DNA of 64,000 nt from Pseudophaeomoniella oleicola (lineage: Eukaryota; Ascomycota; Eurotiomycetes; Phaeomoniellales; Phaeomoniellaceae), in the NCBI GenBank assembly GCA_003868215.1, contig QWDQ01000006.1, positions 248,001 to 312,000 of the forward strand. The letters are read 5' to 3'. Positions 32,372 to 42,625 of the stretch are shown here, one piece after another. The translations under genes and the position numbers were made by a program. The stretch's first letter is position 1; every line of letters starts with the position of its first letter. The notes under the pieces were generated by a model. The model saw only the letters and a list, made by a program, of their open reading frames with translations. It was not told the origin of the DNA and did no database searches.

Positions 32372-33509
32372 TTATAGACGAACGACCTGTATCACCTTGC
32401 GGTCGGACCCTACCACTAGTCGCAACTGCCGTCCAGAGTTTGGTCCAAATATACCGGAGCGAAGTGTCTCTGAGTACAGCTCATACGAAGGATAATCTTG
32501 AAGGGTGTCAGTAAATCCTCTCTTTCGCATCCGCAATGACTGGATGGACTTACATCCGTCAACAAAATGATGCACTTGCTCGTCAGTCATACCCGTACCT
32601 TTCATGGCACGGAGAGATGACTCTTGTTGCAAACGCCATTGGTAGACATACAGAGGATCTGCGGCATCTCTGTTACATACGTTAGCTTTAGGATGCGCAT
32701 CTCTTAATTGTTGTTACCTACATGTGTATGAATGCGTCTAATGCACTAAGCTTTATTAGCAGCCGAGAGACCTTCGACAGGATACACACTTACTCAGTCA
32801 ACTCATTGTATGACCTTAGGGCTTCATTGATGACGGCAACATCGTCTAATTTGTTGTGACCGAGTCTACCGGTGTAATGTCCCGTTTCTATTGATCGGAC
32901 AGCGTCCTCCCATTTTTGCTTCAAAACAGATTGATCTAATGGCCTGAAACCGGTACACCAACCTTCGAACAGGACGACCTTGATCTTGGAGTCTGTATTG
33001 TTGACTTCCTCCCATTCTGATTCAGGTACCCGGTCTCCCTGACCATTGAATGCCGCTTTGTTGTACTGTGGTATTCTGGTTGGTTTGTTCTCCCGTAAAG
33101 AGGCAAAGACAGACAGACCAAGTTCGAGGTCATGCGTCGATGGCTGACCCCGATGTTGTAGAAGCGGATTATCAGGGTATGATTTGGCCAACTTCACTTG
33201 ATCATTGTGAGTCAAGTATATGTCATCCAAGGAGAAGACAACCGTTGGCAGCTTATACTGCTCTTCTAAGGTCTTCTGGATTATGGACACCTACCTTTGT
33301 CATTAGGAACTTGCTACTTTTGAATCAAGGCCTGCAGCTAGCCAGAGAGTTCTTACCAACACTGTCTTACCAGCACCTTGCACGCCATTGAGACCGAGGA
33401 AGAATGGCGGAGCATTTGCATTGCCTTCATGCTTGGCCGAGTGTATCTTTAAACGCTCTAGAATAAAAGGGATGCAGTATTGGGATTTATCGTCCACAAT
33501 TTCCGGCAT
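32372..33509 (-). CDS. P-loop kinase of the Tda10/D-glycerate 3-kinase family
   Basis: Five exons on the minus strand: 33509-33357, 33290-32794, 32745-32722, 32669-32554 and 32496-32372, giving 304 aa; introns are 66, 48, 52 and 57 nt. The Walker A is GVQGAGKT, joined across intron 1 to VSIIQKTLEEQYKLPTVVFSLDDIYLTH. Further signature segments are HRGQPSTHDLELG, PQYNKAAFNGQGDR, KVVLFEGWCTGFRPL and GHNKLDDVAVINEALRSY. A 24-nt third exon restores LTDALDAFIHIDAADPLYVYQWR, and the last joint gives FVDGYYPSYELY and LRLVVGSDRKV. The fold is that of yeast Tda10 and plant glycerate kinase (glycerate plus ATP to 3-phosphoglycerate); activity in fungi is not firmly established. The start at MPEIVDDK is chosen over an upstream Cys/Pro-rich extension. 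Confidence 0.88.
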
Positions 33510-33954
33510 ATTGAATAGATCTTTCAATATCTTCACGTGAAACCTTGGTAGTCGAGTAGAGGCAGGGTATGGATGGTACGGGCATGGGCATGGGCATGTA
33601 AAGCACTGAGTTGCCAAGCCTCTGCTTCTACCGGGACTCGGCCGGACACTTGCCGTGACAAACCTCCACCAGCGCCTGCGTCATTGTTTTATTAGTTCTT
33701 CCCCAGAATTAGTTTGCCGAGGAGCATGTGCCTCGGTAACAATTCCAAAGGGTTCGTCTCTACCCCGGAAAATGATACTTTAGGACCATCCAACTGTCCA
33801 TTATTGATCTCACTTTCTTCGATACCCCATCCAAAAGGTCTTGCGAGCTTTACTTCTACTTGCTGTCTTTATATCACTATCGTTCTGAAATTCCGTTGCC
33901 GTCCCAAAGTCCAACTGCCAAGTCGTTGTTCAGCTGCCGACCGGGGGCATCACA
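33510..33954. other. divergent promoter region of the kinase and FOX2 genes
   Basis: 445 bases between divergent starts. No open frame with protein character beyond the neighbouring genes. A CCCATGCC-type short tandem lies at about 33582-33600. Confidence 0.5.
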
Positions 33955-36927
33955 ATGTCCGACTTGCGATTCGATGGCCAGACGGTTGTCGTCACCGGAG
34001 CTGGCGGCGGTCTCGGAAAGGCGTATGCCCTTTTCTTCGCTTCGAGGGGTGCGAATGTTGTCGTAAACGATCTGGGAGTATCGACCAAAGGTGAAGGGAC
34101 ATCTGCCAAGGTAAGGAAGAACGAACATGCTCTCGGCATGTGAATATTGCTGACATGCGCAACCAGGCTGCAGATGTTGTCGTTGAAGAAATAAAGAAGG
34201 GCGGCGGAAAAGCCGTCGCAAATTACGACAGCGTAGAGAACGGCGAAAAGATTATCGATACAGCCATCCAAGCCTTTGGCCGCATTGATATTCTACTCAA
34301 CAATGCAGGCATTCTCCGGGACGTCAGTTTCAAGAATATGAAGGATCAGGATTGGGATTTGATCAACACAGTACATGTGAAGGGCGCCTACAAGGTTTGT
34401 GCCTTCGCAGACATCATTGGAAGAGACTCGTTAACATAGATTACAGTGCGCAAGAGCCGCATGGCCACATTTCAGGAAACAAAAGTATGGCAGGGTTATC
34501 AACACCGCATCAGCTGCCGGTCTATTTGGTAACTTTGGACAAGCGAATTACTCAGGTGCGACGTTAGCATAAGACATAAAAGCCATGTTACTGACAAAGC
34601 ATAGCTGCGAAATTGGCGCAGGTGGGGTTTGGTGAGACGCTGGCAAAGGAGGGCTACAAATACAACATCTTATGCAACATTATTGCGCCCATTGGTTCGT
34701 GTTATCCGACTTGGGGCAACTAGTATACTGATCATGGTGAATTGATAGCTGCGAGCCGCATGACAGAGACGATCATGCCTCCAGACGTCCTCGAGAACCT
34801 CAAGCCTGATTGGGTCGTACCGCTGGTGGCTGTACTGGTTCACTCATCGAATAAGCAAGAGACTGGATCTATATTCGAAGTCGGAGGTGGCCATATTGCG
34901 AAACTTCGATGGGAACGTTCGAAAGGTGCACTGCTTAAAACCGACTCATCTCTCACACCGGGGGCTCTCCTGAAGAAGTGGGATAATGTTCTTGACTTCT
35001 CGGAACCGAGCTATCCTACTGGGTCAGCGAATTTCTTAGAATACCTGGAAGAAGCGCAAAAGTTAGGATCAAATGATCCCGGGGAGAAGCTTGACTTCGC
35101 TGGAAAAGTTGCTTTGATTACTGGCGCTGGTGCTGGGTGAGTAACAATCGATTCCGAAGGTGGTGGTCAGATGCTAATCCATACAGCCTTGGACGATCGT
35201 ATGCCCTACTCTTTGCCAAGCTTGGCGCATCCGTTGTCGTCAACGATCTTGTCGACCCCGATGGCGTAGTCCAAGAGATTCAAAAGCTCGGCGGAAAAGC
35301 CGCCCCTTCCAAAGCTTCAGCAGAAGACGGTGATGCTGTAGTCAAAGCAGCTATCGACGCATTTGGTAGAGTTGACATCCTTGTCAACAATGCCGGCATC
35401 CTCAGAGATAAAGCGTTCAGCAATATGGATGATAAGCTGTGGGATGCTGTTATCAACGTGCATTTGCGAGGGACATACAAGACAACGAAGGCAGCATGGC
35501 CATACTTTTTGAAACAAAAATATGGTCGTGTCATTAACACCACCAGCACAAGTGGCATTTACGGTAACTTTGGGCAAGCCAATTACGCTGCAGCAAAGGC
35601 CGGTATTCTAGGGTTCTCACGTGCAATAGCTCGTGAAGGCGCGAAGTACAACATCTTCGTTAATACAATCGCTCCAAATGCAGGAACGAACATGACTCGT
35701 ACGATATTACCAGAGGAAATGGTTCAAGCTTTTAAACCTGACTATGTAGCGCCTCTTGTGGTTGCTCTCGCATCTGACAAAGTCCCGGATCCTCCAACTG
35801 GTGGCCTGTACGAGACTGGCAGCGGCTGGTATGGCGCGACGAGATGGCAGAGAAGCGGCGGCCATGGATTCCCAGTGGATGTGAAGTTGACCCCGGAGGA
35901 GGTCTTGAAGTATTGGAAGGACATTATCAACTTTGACGATGGTCGAGCCGATCATCCCGAAAGCAACGCCGACGGCTTGAAGAGCATCATGGCCAACATG
36001 GAAAATAAGTCTAGTGGCGGCAATGGCTCCAGTGGTGAAGGGGACTATCTGGCCAAGATTGAAGAAGCCAAAAAGGCAAAGGCTGAGGGTACGCCGTACA
36101 ATTGGGACGACAAAGAGGTCATTCTCTACAACCTAAGCCTTGGAGCGAAGAGGACTGAACTTCCTCTCGTATATGAAGGGGACGAGAATTTCCAAGCAGT
36201 CCCTACGTTTGGTGTCGTACCATACTTTGGTTCAGTTGCACCCTTCACCATGGACGAGATCGTTCCAAACTTCTCGCCCATGATGCTTCTGCATGGCGAA
36301 CAGTATTTGGAAATTCGAAAATTCCCTATACCGACGACAGCGCAAACCGTCTCCTACCCCAAACTTGTAGAAGTCGTCGACAAGAAGAATGCTGCAGTTG
36401 TTGTCACTGGCACAACCACCAAAGACGCCAAGACGGGTGAAGATATCTTCTACAACGAGACGTCCGTCTTCATCCGTGGATCTGGTGGGTTTGGAGGTCC
36501 ATCCAAGGGTACATCGCGCGGACCCGCCACCACCATCTACAAACCCCCTCAACGATCTCCCGATGCGGTCACCGAAGAGAAAACCTCGGAAGACCAAGCG
36601 GCTCTCTACCGCCTCAACGGCGACCGCAACCCCTTACACATCGACCCCAACTTCAGCAAAGTCGGCGGCTTCAAGACCCCGATCCTCCACGGCCTCTGCT
36701 TCATGGGCTTCAGCGGCAAACACATCCTGCAAGCCTTCGGCCCCTTTAAGAACATCAAGGTCCGCTTCGCCGGCGTCGTCTTGCCGGGCCAGACGCTGAG
36801 AACGGAGATGTGGAAAGAGGGCAACACGGTCGTGTTTCAGACCAAGGTCGTCGAGACGGGGAAACTGTGCATCGCGGGAGCTGGGGCTGAATTACTCGGA
36901 AAGACGACCACGGGGTCGAAGTTGTGA
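33955..36927 (+). CDS. FOX2: peroxisomal multifunctional beta-oxidation enzyme Fox2
   Basis: Six exons, 33955-34110, 34167-34394, 34447-34555, 34605-34694, 34749-35136 and 35187-36927, giving 903 aa; all five introns are 49-56 nt. There are two tandem short-chain dehydrogenase domains. The first has [21 protein letters not shown], then [14 protein letters not shown] with YSAAK; the second has [23 protein letters not shown] and YAAAKAG. The C-terminal MaoC-type enoyl-CoA hydratase 2 domain carries [14 protein letters not shown] (Asp/His active site) and [13 protein letters not shown]. It ends in SKL, a type 1 peroxisomal targeting signal. It hydrates 2-enoyl-CoA and oxidises the (3R)-hydroxyacyl-CoA in peroxisomal fatty acid oxidation. 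Length matches the family (about 900 aa). Confidence 0.95.
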
Positions 36928-37394
36928 GGAAGAGACGTTATTATCTCCGTATTCTGATTTTGTTATAAGCTATACAAGCTAGTTACCTAGTTAGGTTCAA
37001 GAAAAATTCCCTTTCTTTTTTTCGGTTTGGTTTGGTTTGTTACGTTACCTTGAAGCAAACGCGATGATATAGTCCTCAGTTTATTAGCTTGGTATCTATC
37101 ATCTACTTTACTCTATTTTTACTCTACTCTTCATAATAATAAAATTAAAGCCCTGAAGAGAGGGGAAAGGAAGGTAAGGAAGTACAATTTATGTATTAGA
37201 AGAAGAAGAAGAAGAAGAAGAAGAAAAAGGCTTTGATAGCTATATACCTGAACCTGTCTTCATATATCTTCATTTCTCTATCGAATCTCTAATAACCATA
37301 AACACCGGCCGGCCAATATCTCCTCCCCTATCTCCTAGCCCTTCCCCCCCCTCCTTCTCAACCACCATCCATCTACCTACCTTTACCAAACATC
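36928..37394. other. intergenic between convergent FOX2 and UFD1-like genes
   Basis: 3' regions only; a GAA trinucleotide repeat lies at 37198-37226 and CT-rich sequence follows. Confidence 0.5.
37198..37226. repeat. GAA trinucleotide repeat
   Basis: About nine AAG/GAA units in the convergent intergenic region. Confidence 0.8.
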
Positions 37395-39767
37395 TCACTG
37401 TAACTTCCCCCGTACTTCATCTCTCCTCGGCGCCCAATCCGCCAACCAACCCTTGACTTTTTCGATATCAACAACACCACCGGTATTCCCACCGCTACCA
37501 CTACCACCACCACCACCAGAACCAGAAGATCCGACTTCTTCAACGGCCTTGACGCACCATTCGAGATCGTAGATGGATTCGCTGGCTACTAGGTCGGCGA
37601 CGAGTCTTCGTTTTTGATTCGATTCGTCGGTGCAGAATGCTAGGAAGGTGGAGGGGGACGATGACGAGAACGTGTTGCTGTTTAAGCGGTCCATGATGGG
37701 TTTGACAATGGTCAAAGCGTCTTTGGCGCCCATGGTGCGGTCTTCGCCGGTTTGGTTCTTGCGGCCTGTGCGGCAGAAGTTGATGTTTGAGCACCAGATT
37801 TTCCCGCAGCCGGCCATGAGTTGTTGGAGGAGGCGGCGTTCGACGCGGCGGCGGAGCGCTTTGAGTTCGGGATCGTACGTTCCAGCGTATAGGGGGCCGA
37901 AGCAGGTGTTGCAGAGACCGAGTTGGGTTTTCAGGACGTTGTCGAGGTCTTTGGCGGGGATGGTGTGGGCGCAAAGGGTGTTTGAGCAGAGGTGAGGGGT
38001 TGGGCGGGTTAGGCGGTCGAGGTCGTGGTGTTTAAGGTGGGTTTTCATGTCGCGGAGGCGGACGATGCGGGAGCAGAGATGGCACTCGGTAGTTCGAGAG
38101 CCGTCTGATAGTTCATGTGGGGTTAGACCTGAGAGCATGACTTCGGGATCGGTGAGGGAAGGGTCGTCGGGGCCTTGCTGGGGGACTAGAAGGTGGCAGA
38201 ATCGGCAAAGGATCAACTTCCCCGGACAAGTTGTGGAACGATGATGAGCAAGAGAGGGAAGGGTCGGGAAGCACTCGGTGCATGATGGACAGTGATAGGA
38301 GTCGGATGGATGATAGGTTATGTTATGTTTGGTGAGAGAAGAAGGGTTGTTGCCATAGGAGGTATCATGATGGCAGTGCCAGTGATTCTGCCATTCAGAA
38401 GAGCGCTTCTGGAAAACTTGATTGCATTTTGGACAGAGAATGTTATTTCGGTAGCAGAACGCTTCATGCAATGGCATTGTCCTCTTCGGTATCAATTGCT
38501 GGCAGTTTTTACACTGTACTTCATCTGAGGACAGGTCGTGGTCGGTAACAGGGGGATCTGCCTGCATCTGTATTGCGCTAGACGTCCTGAGGACGAAAGT
38601 GCGTGGTTCTTTGGAGACCGGCTCATCCGAGGCTTCAGGCTCGTAGGCATGGACCGAGACATATATGGCCTCCGCGCCTTCCAGCTCGACGTTCGTTGGT
38701 TCCAAACGGAGGCGTTTAGTGGGACGTGCTTCGAAATCTCCGAGAATATGTTCGTCTTCCCGTGGTCTAGCCCTCTGTCTCGCAGAGAATGGGCTTAGAA
38801 ATAGATCTAACTCTGCCTCTTCGGATACTTCGAGTTCAACGATCAGACCGTTCGTACCATAGTCGTGTACTTCGAAATCGACGTATTCGCCCTGGATAAC
38901 CTGCCCGTCATACTCGTCCCCTACATTCAATCTCCCCCCTTTTGAGCTTCCTTCTTTCGTTCCGGGAGCCTTTTCGTCCTTCTCAAGCTTCCTCCTTAAA
39001 GTCTCTCGCGCTTGATCTTCGTTCAACGCTTCGATGTCGACTTCCAGGTCCGTGTCGACAATGCATATACCATCTCCTTCTGGAAGAAACTTGTCAACGA
39101 GAAACCTGAAGTGCTCCTTCCAACCCCCCTTTATGTCCAATATCTCCCCATTCGTCATGGTCGTAAAATTGTCGCGCAAATACCGTTCTAGTAATGACTT
39201 CCAGTCTTCTGGATCATATCCGGCTTCTAGGGGTCGAAGCCGCACGTATGACCCCTTGGGTAGTTCTTTGAAGTGAACAGTGATGGTCGCACTCTTGTCG
39301 TTTCCTTCGTCCTCGACTGTGTCCGCCATCGACACATCCCCATTACTTATTCGCGTAGGTTCGGATTCTCCATGACTGACGAGACCCAGCGACTCTCTTA
39401 GAAACTGACTAAGACCAACTGTCTCTTCCTCGGCTGAAAATTCACGAATACCGGCATATACCACTCGTCCATTGCTGGGGTTCACGAGGCGGAATGTCAG
39501 AGGATGTGGCAACTGCTGCTGCCTTTCAGCAAACTGCTGTCGTAGTTCCCGCTCGGCCGCAAATGTATGGGGATTGTAGGGATCGAAAGTCGAGGTGTAT
39601 GGCGCTGTACGGCCATTTTCTATGTTGACTATCGGCGCCGCTGACAGAAGTGCTTCGAGCGCCGAGGGGGGTAATGTGATCTTGTCGCCCTGGAGGCGGG
39701 TCGTGCTGCCCACTGGCGCAACAGAATATTGGGCCGACCATTTCAGACTTGATTGATCCGACGCCAT
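37395..39767 (-). CDS. Ufd1-domain protein with zinc fingers and AZUL-like C-terminus
   Basis: A single exon of 790 aa. The first 250 residues show the Ufd1 substrate/ubiquitin-binding fold: DKITLPPSALEALLS, PLTFRLVNPSNGRVVYAGIREFSAEE and HFKELPKGSYVRLRPLEAGYDPEDWKS. An acidic middle follows. From about 420 come Cys/His clusters: CKNCQQLIPKRTMPLHEAFC, CPKCNQVFQKRSSEWQNHWHCH, CPSCTECFPTLPSLAHHRSTTC and CHLCSRIVRLRDMKTHLKHH, which look like TRAF/C2H2-type fingers. The last about 150 residues (MAGCGKIWCSNINFCRTGRKN ... LAFCTDES) resemble the AZUL zinc fold of UBE3A-type ligases. Gly/Ser repeats precede the tail. It is longer than canonical Ufd1 (about 360 aa) and probably a separate Cdc48-linked or ubiquitin-pathway protein. 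Confidence 0.85.
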   Translation of the reverse strand: MASDQSSLKWSAQYSVAPVGSTTRLQGDKITLPPSALEALLSAAPIVNIENGRTAPYTSTFDPYNPHTFAAERELRQQFAERQQQLPHPLTFRLVNPSNGRVVYAGIREFSAEEETVGLSQFLRESLGLVSHGESEPTRISNGDVSMADTVEDEGNDKSATITVHFKELPKGSYVRLRPLEAGYDPEDWKSLLERYLRDNFTTMTNGEILDIKGGWKEHFRFLVDKFLPEGDGICIVDTDLEVDIEALNEDQARETLRRKLEKDEKAPGTKEGSSKGGRLNVGDEYDGQVIQGEYVDFEVHDYGTNGLIVELEVSEEAELDLFLSPFSARQRARPREDEHILGDFEARPTKRLRLEPTNVELEGAEAIYVSVHAYEPEASDEPVSKEPRTFVLRTSSAIQMQADPPVTDHDLSSDEVQCKNCQQLIPKRTMPLHEAFCYRNNILCPKCNQVFQKRSSEWQNHWHCHHDTSYGNNPSSLTKHNITYHPSDSYHCPSCTECFPTLPSLAHHRSTTCPGKLILCRFCHLLVPQQGPDDPSLTDPEVMLSGLTPHELSDGSRTTECHLCSRIVRLRDMKTHLKHHDLDRLTRPTPHLCSNTLCAHTIPAKDLDNVLKTQLGLCNTCFGPLYAGTYDPELKALRRRVERRLLQQLMAGCGKIWCSNINFCRTGRKNQTGEDRTMGAKDALTIVKPIMDRLNSNTFSSSSPSTFLAFCTDESNQKRRLVADLVASESIYDLEWCVKAVEEVGSSGSGGGGGSGSGGNTGGVVDIEKVKGWLADWAPRRDEVRGKLQ

Positions 39768-40278
39768 CGTGAGAGATAATCCTCTACAGTAAAACCGTAT
39801 ATGAGAGTAAATGTCACGATGGCTTCGAGATATACATGGCGGGCCGAGTGTTGCGATGCGTTCCCATCAAAGTCGCCGCCATGTGCTCAGGTTCCAGAAT
39901 GATCGACAGGATTGGAAATCGTCATTTCGGGAATAAGCTCACCTTTCTTATCGATAAGGACTTTCTTGAACCTTTCGGCATTTAATCATATTCTGCAGAC
40001 AATCTATAATCACTATTATGGAATGAATTAAATAAGATGACTTGCAGTCTTCTACAGCGTCACCCCTTGGGCCGTTATGGTAAGAGGCGATGCTAGGTGC
40101 CCTCAAAGAGACTCGGTTGATGTTAACGCGGGCTGGTTCTACGGTTGTCGAATATGTATCACCAGAGAGAAGAGACAAGAGATTTGATAGTACTGTAAAT
40201 CATAGTGTTGTGAATATCCAACCTTTTTGCTTCATTATCTCTAACATGATAATGGCCGTACCGTAACAAGAACCCATT
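39768..40278. other. intergenic between two minus-strand genes
   Basis: Promoter of the Ufd1-like gene and 3' region of the DUF924 gene; no gene seen. Confidence 0.5.
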
Positions 40279-41259
40279 CTAGTCGAACTCGGGATTACCC
40301 TTCAGAGGCGCCCAAGCCCCTTCCATCCTGCTTACACTCCGCAGGGGTTCGGGAAGCCTCTGATATCCTGTCGTCTGCATCCACTCCAATTCCTCATCGT
40401 TGAAGTCTCTCCCGAGCAGGTCGTTCCAGTACGGGTACCGGCCAAAGCGGTCGATGATTGGAAAATGGGCGGTCATCATCCGCAGCATCCAAAACATGTG
40501 GTCGGTGATGTCGAGATCTCGCCCGAGCTGCTCCTTGGATGGAGGGCCGCGTTCATTTATCTGGCTTGATAGTAGCAGGTTCTTCTCGTCCGTTGCTTCG
40601 GTTTCGGCGTAAGGGTCTCGTTCCCCTGAGTACTGCTCGACCTCTGCACGGAGGTGGTGGAGGAAACCTTGGTTGAGAGACCGCTGTTCCGACATGGACG
40701 TTTCGGAATGGATGAGGGCTGCCCAGATCCAATCTACTCGTGCGGCGTAGTCCTCGAAAGTGTAACCACGGCTAAGCCATGCCTCTTTGGAAAATGGTGA
40801 TTTTGGAGATGGTATCCCATGCCCACCGCTCTGGTCATCGAAGAGTTCCATGGCCAATTGCTCGGCAAGAGGATCAAAAAAGCCGCTGGTATATCGAATA
40901 TCCGTACCCCTGAGAAACGTTTTCGTCTGGTCAAACATGTAGACTAGCCCCGCGCACTGCTCAGGATAGTCCGGGGCATCGCGATCTGGTAGAAAGTCAC
41001 GCATGTCGATCTCCTTTAATTCCTCAAGCGGCATCTTGCTCATGGCGGACCACACTGGGAACATGAGCTTGTACAGCACCTGTTTCCTCTCCGGGCCATC
41101 GTCCCAGAGGTTATTAACAACCTCTTGCCAATCCAGTTTGGAGGCCTTGGGCCACGGGAACCGCACGTCGTGAATCTGCACAAGTAATTCTGGCTTGAGA
41201 AGTTCTTTGAGCTGATCTCGGAGCGAGACATCCTCTCGCGGCGTAGTACCACCAGCCAT
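40279..41259 (-). CDS. DUF924 family protein
   Basis: A single exon of 326 aa starting MAGGTTPREDVSLRD. The order of family landmarks is visible: an internal LDWQEVVNNLWDDGPERKQ, then CAGLVYMFDQTKTFLRGTD followed by FDPLAEQLAMEL (the DQ-x-RG segment), and near the end FPIIDRFGRYPYWNDLLGRDFNDEELEW, the FGR-P-N-LGR-EE motif. DUF924 is an all-helical family of unknown biochemical role related to TPR-like folds. No targeting signal or membrane segment is seen. Length is larger than bacterial members (about 180-200 aa) because of N-terminal and middle extensions. Confidence 0.8.
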   Translation of the reverse strand: MAGGTTPREDVSLRDQLKELLKPELLVQIHDVRFPWPKASKLDWQEVVNNLWDDGPERKQVLYKLMFPVWSAMSKMPLEELKEIDMRDFLPDRDAPDYPEQCAGLVYMFDQTKTFLRGTDIRYTSGFFDPLAEQLAMELFDDQSGGHGIPSPKSPFSKEAWLSRGYTFEDYAARVDWIWAALIHSETSMSEQRSLNQGFLHHLRAEVEQYSGERDPYAETEATDEKNLLLSSQINERGPPSKEQLGRDLDITDHMFWMLRMMTAHFPIIDRFGRYPYWNDLLGRDFNDEELEWMQTTGYQRLPEPLRSVSRMEGAWAPLKGNPEFD

Positions 41260-41692
41260 ATTCCTTTTCTGTTAAAGAAATGGAAGCAGTCGCAGTGGTG
41301 GATTTAGAGATGGCGTAGTCAGCACCTGCTCATATTAACGCTTGCTTCTGTTGACCTACGACCAGTAACATTGTGATTGCGGGGAATGATGGTAAGATAC
41401 TAGATATCATATAGCTTACTTGCCTATCAAAGTCAAATAGTCTACGGGAGTTACTACAAGGGTCACTAGTACAATAAACTAGCCTTGATGGGGTGTTTAG
41501 ATGTTGGATCGGCCTTGTCGTGAAAAGTTGCCCTTGCAGATATCATTCACTCCCCTTTTAGAAGGACGGAACGTGTGAACGCATGGTGGGAGTCGCCTCC
41601 ATCAGATGGGTATTATGGTAATATTGTTATAGAATGTGCACTATGCGGATAGACTGAACTCTGTGGTCGAGGACAGTACAACTATGGACTGT
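41260..41692. other. intergenic between two minus-strand genes
   Basis: Upstream sequence of the DUF924 gene and the short 3' region of the phosphodiesterase-like gene. No gene seen. Confidence 0.5.
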
Positions 41693-42625
41693 CTATCTCG
41701 ACTTGATCCTTGGCTTTCTCTTCGAGCTGGTTCCGGCGAGGTTGTTCATGTCCCTTTCGGTCGCGAATACATTTCCCCGTTCAAAATAGTCTACAAGCAC
41801 GCCCTTGGGTGCGTAGCTATACAGCCCCAAGCATCTAGCCACCTGAGCATCCATACTGCTTTCGGAGTTTGTGGTCGCCGCAGCTCCCGAGTCCGGAACG
41901 TCAATACCCAAGATGTCGTCGTCGAGGAAGTGATTGACGATGTACATTCGGCCAGAAGGACTGGCGCCGGAAGGGCGATCGATTGAGCATTCCGGGAACG
42001 AGGCGTCGGTCGTGTCATAAGGAGTCTCGAAGAAGTAGGTGAATTCGTCGAGTATGTAGGGAACGGAATTGGAGTTGGCTTCATAGTCCATGAAGACGAC
42101 CAGTCTCGTTCCGGCGTCAATCAGACCTTGGAGTGTCGGCCATTCATCGAGTGCCAGCGTGCCTGATGGCGCGTATGCGTAGCTATCTAGTCCCACTGTC
42201 TCGAAGACAGATCCAAACTCAGACACATCCAGATCATCGCCGTTGACGAGAAGGAGGGTTAAAACCTCGTTCGTATTATTGCTGGCGTCCATCCAAGTGC
42301 GGATGGTTGTCAGATAGGATTCTAGAGAGCCCGCATCTTCTTCTAAGCAAGAAGTATGACACATGGAGATCGTGCCCAGGAATCGATGTGTCTGCGCCTG
42401 CAGGAATCGAATTCCATAGTTAAGCTGTGATGTGACGGACACATGCTGATTCTCTGTCGGCAATATTCCCACAAAGGCACTATCGTGGGCTCCGATCTGG
42501 GAAACATTCGAGTATATGCGGGAACACAGCTCAGCATAGCCATTGCACCCGGCGGCCGAGATGAGGCAGACAAGGAGAGAGAATATCAGCAACAAAGATC
42601 GAGGCAGCAGATTTGGGACTTTCAT
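41693..42625 (-). CDS. secreted PLC-like phosphodiesterase
   Basis: A single exon of 310 aa. The ATG at 42625 is chosen (an in-frame TTG lies 13 codons upstream) because it starts a classic signal peptide, MKVPNLLPRSLLLIFSLLV, with likely cleavage after ISAAG. The mature part begins with CNGYAELCSRIYSNVSQIGAHDSAFVG, carrying the first active-site His. Then come QLNYGIRFLQAQTH, SMCHTSCLEEDAGSLESYL, VLTLLLVNGDD, RLVVFMDYEANS and YIVNHFLDDDI. This is the fungal PI-PLC X-domain-like superfamily (TIM-barrel phosphodiesterase). Substrate is unknown; cell-wall or extracellular location follows from the signal peptide. The C-terminus is basic (KRKPRIKSR), with no clear GPI signal. Confidence 0.87.
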   Translation of the reverse strand: MKVPNLLPRSLLLIFSLLVCLISAAGCNGYAELCSRIYSNVSQIGAHDSAFVGILPTENQHVSVTSQLNYGIRFLQAQTHRFLGTISMCHTSCLEEDAGSLESYLTTIRTWMDASNNTNEVLTLLLVNGDDLDVSEFGSVFETVGLDSYAYAPSGTLALDEWPTLQGLIDAGTRLVVFMDYEANSNSVPYILDEFTYFFETPYDTTDASFPECSIDRPSGASPSGRMYIVNHFLDDDILGIDVPDSGAAATTNSESSMDAQVARCLGLYSYAPKGVLVDYFERGNVFATERDMNNLAGTSSKRKPRIKSR

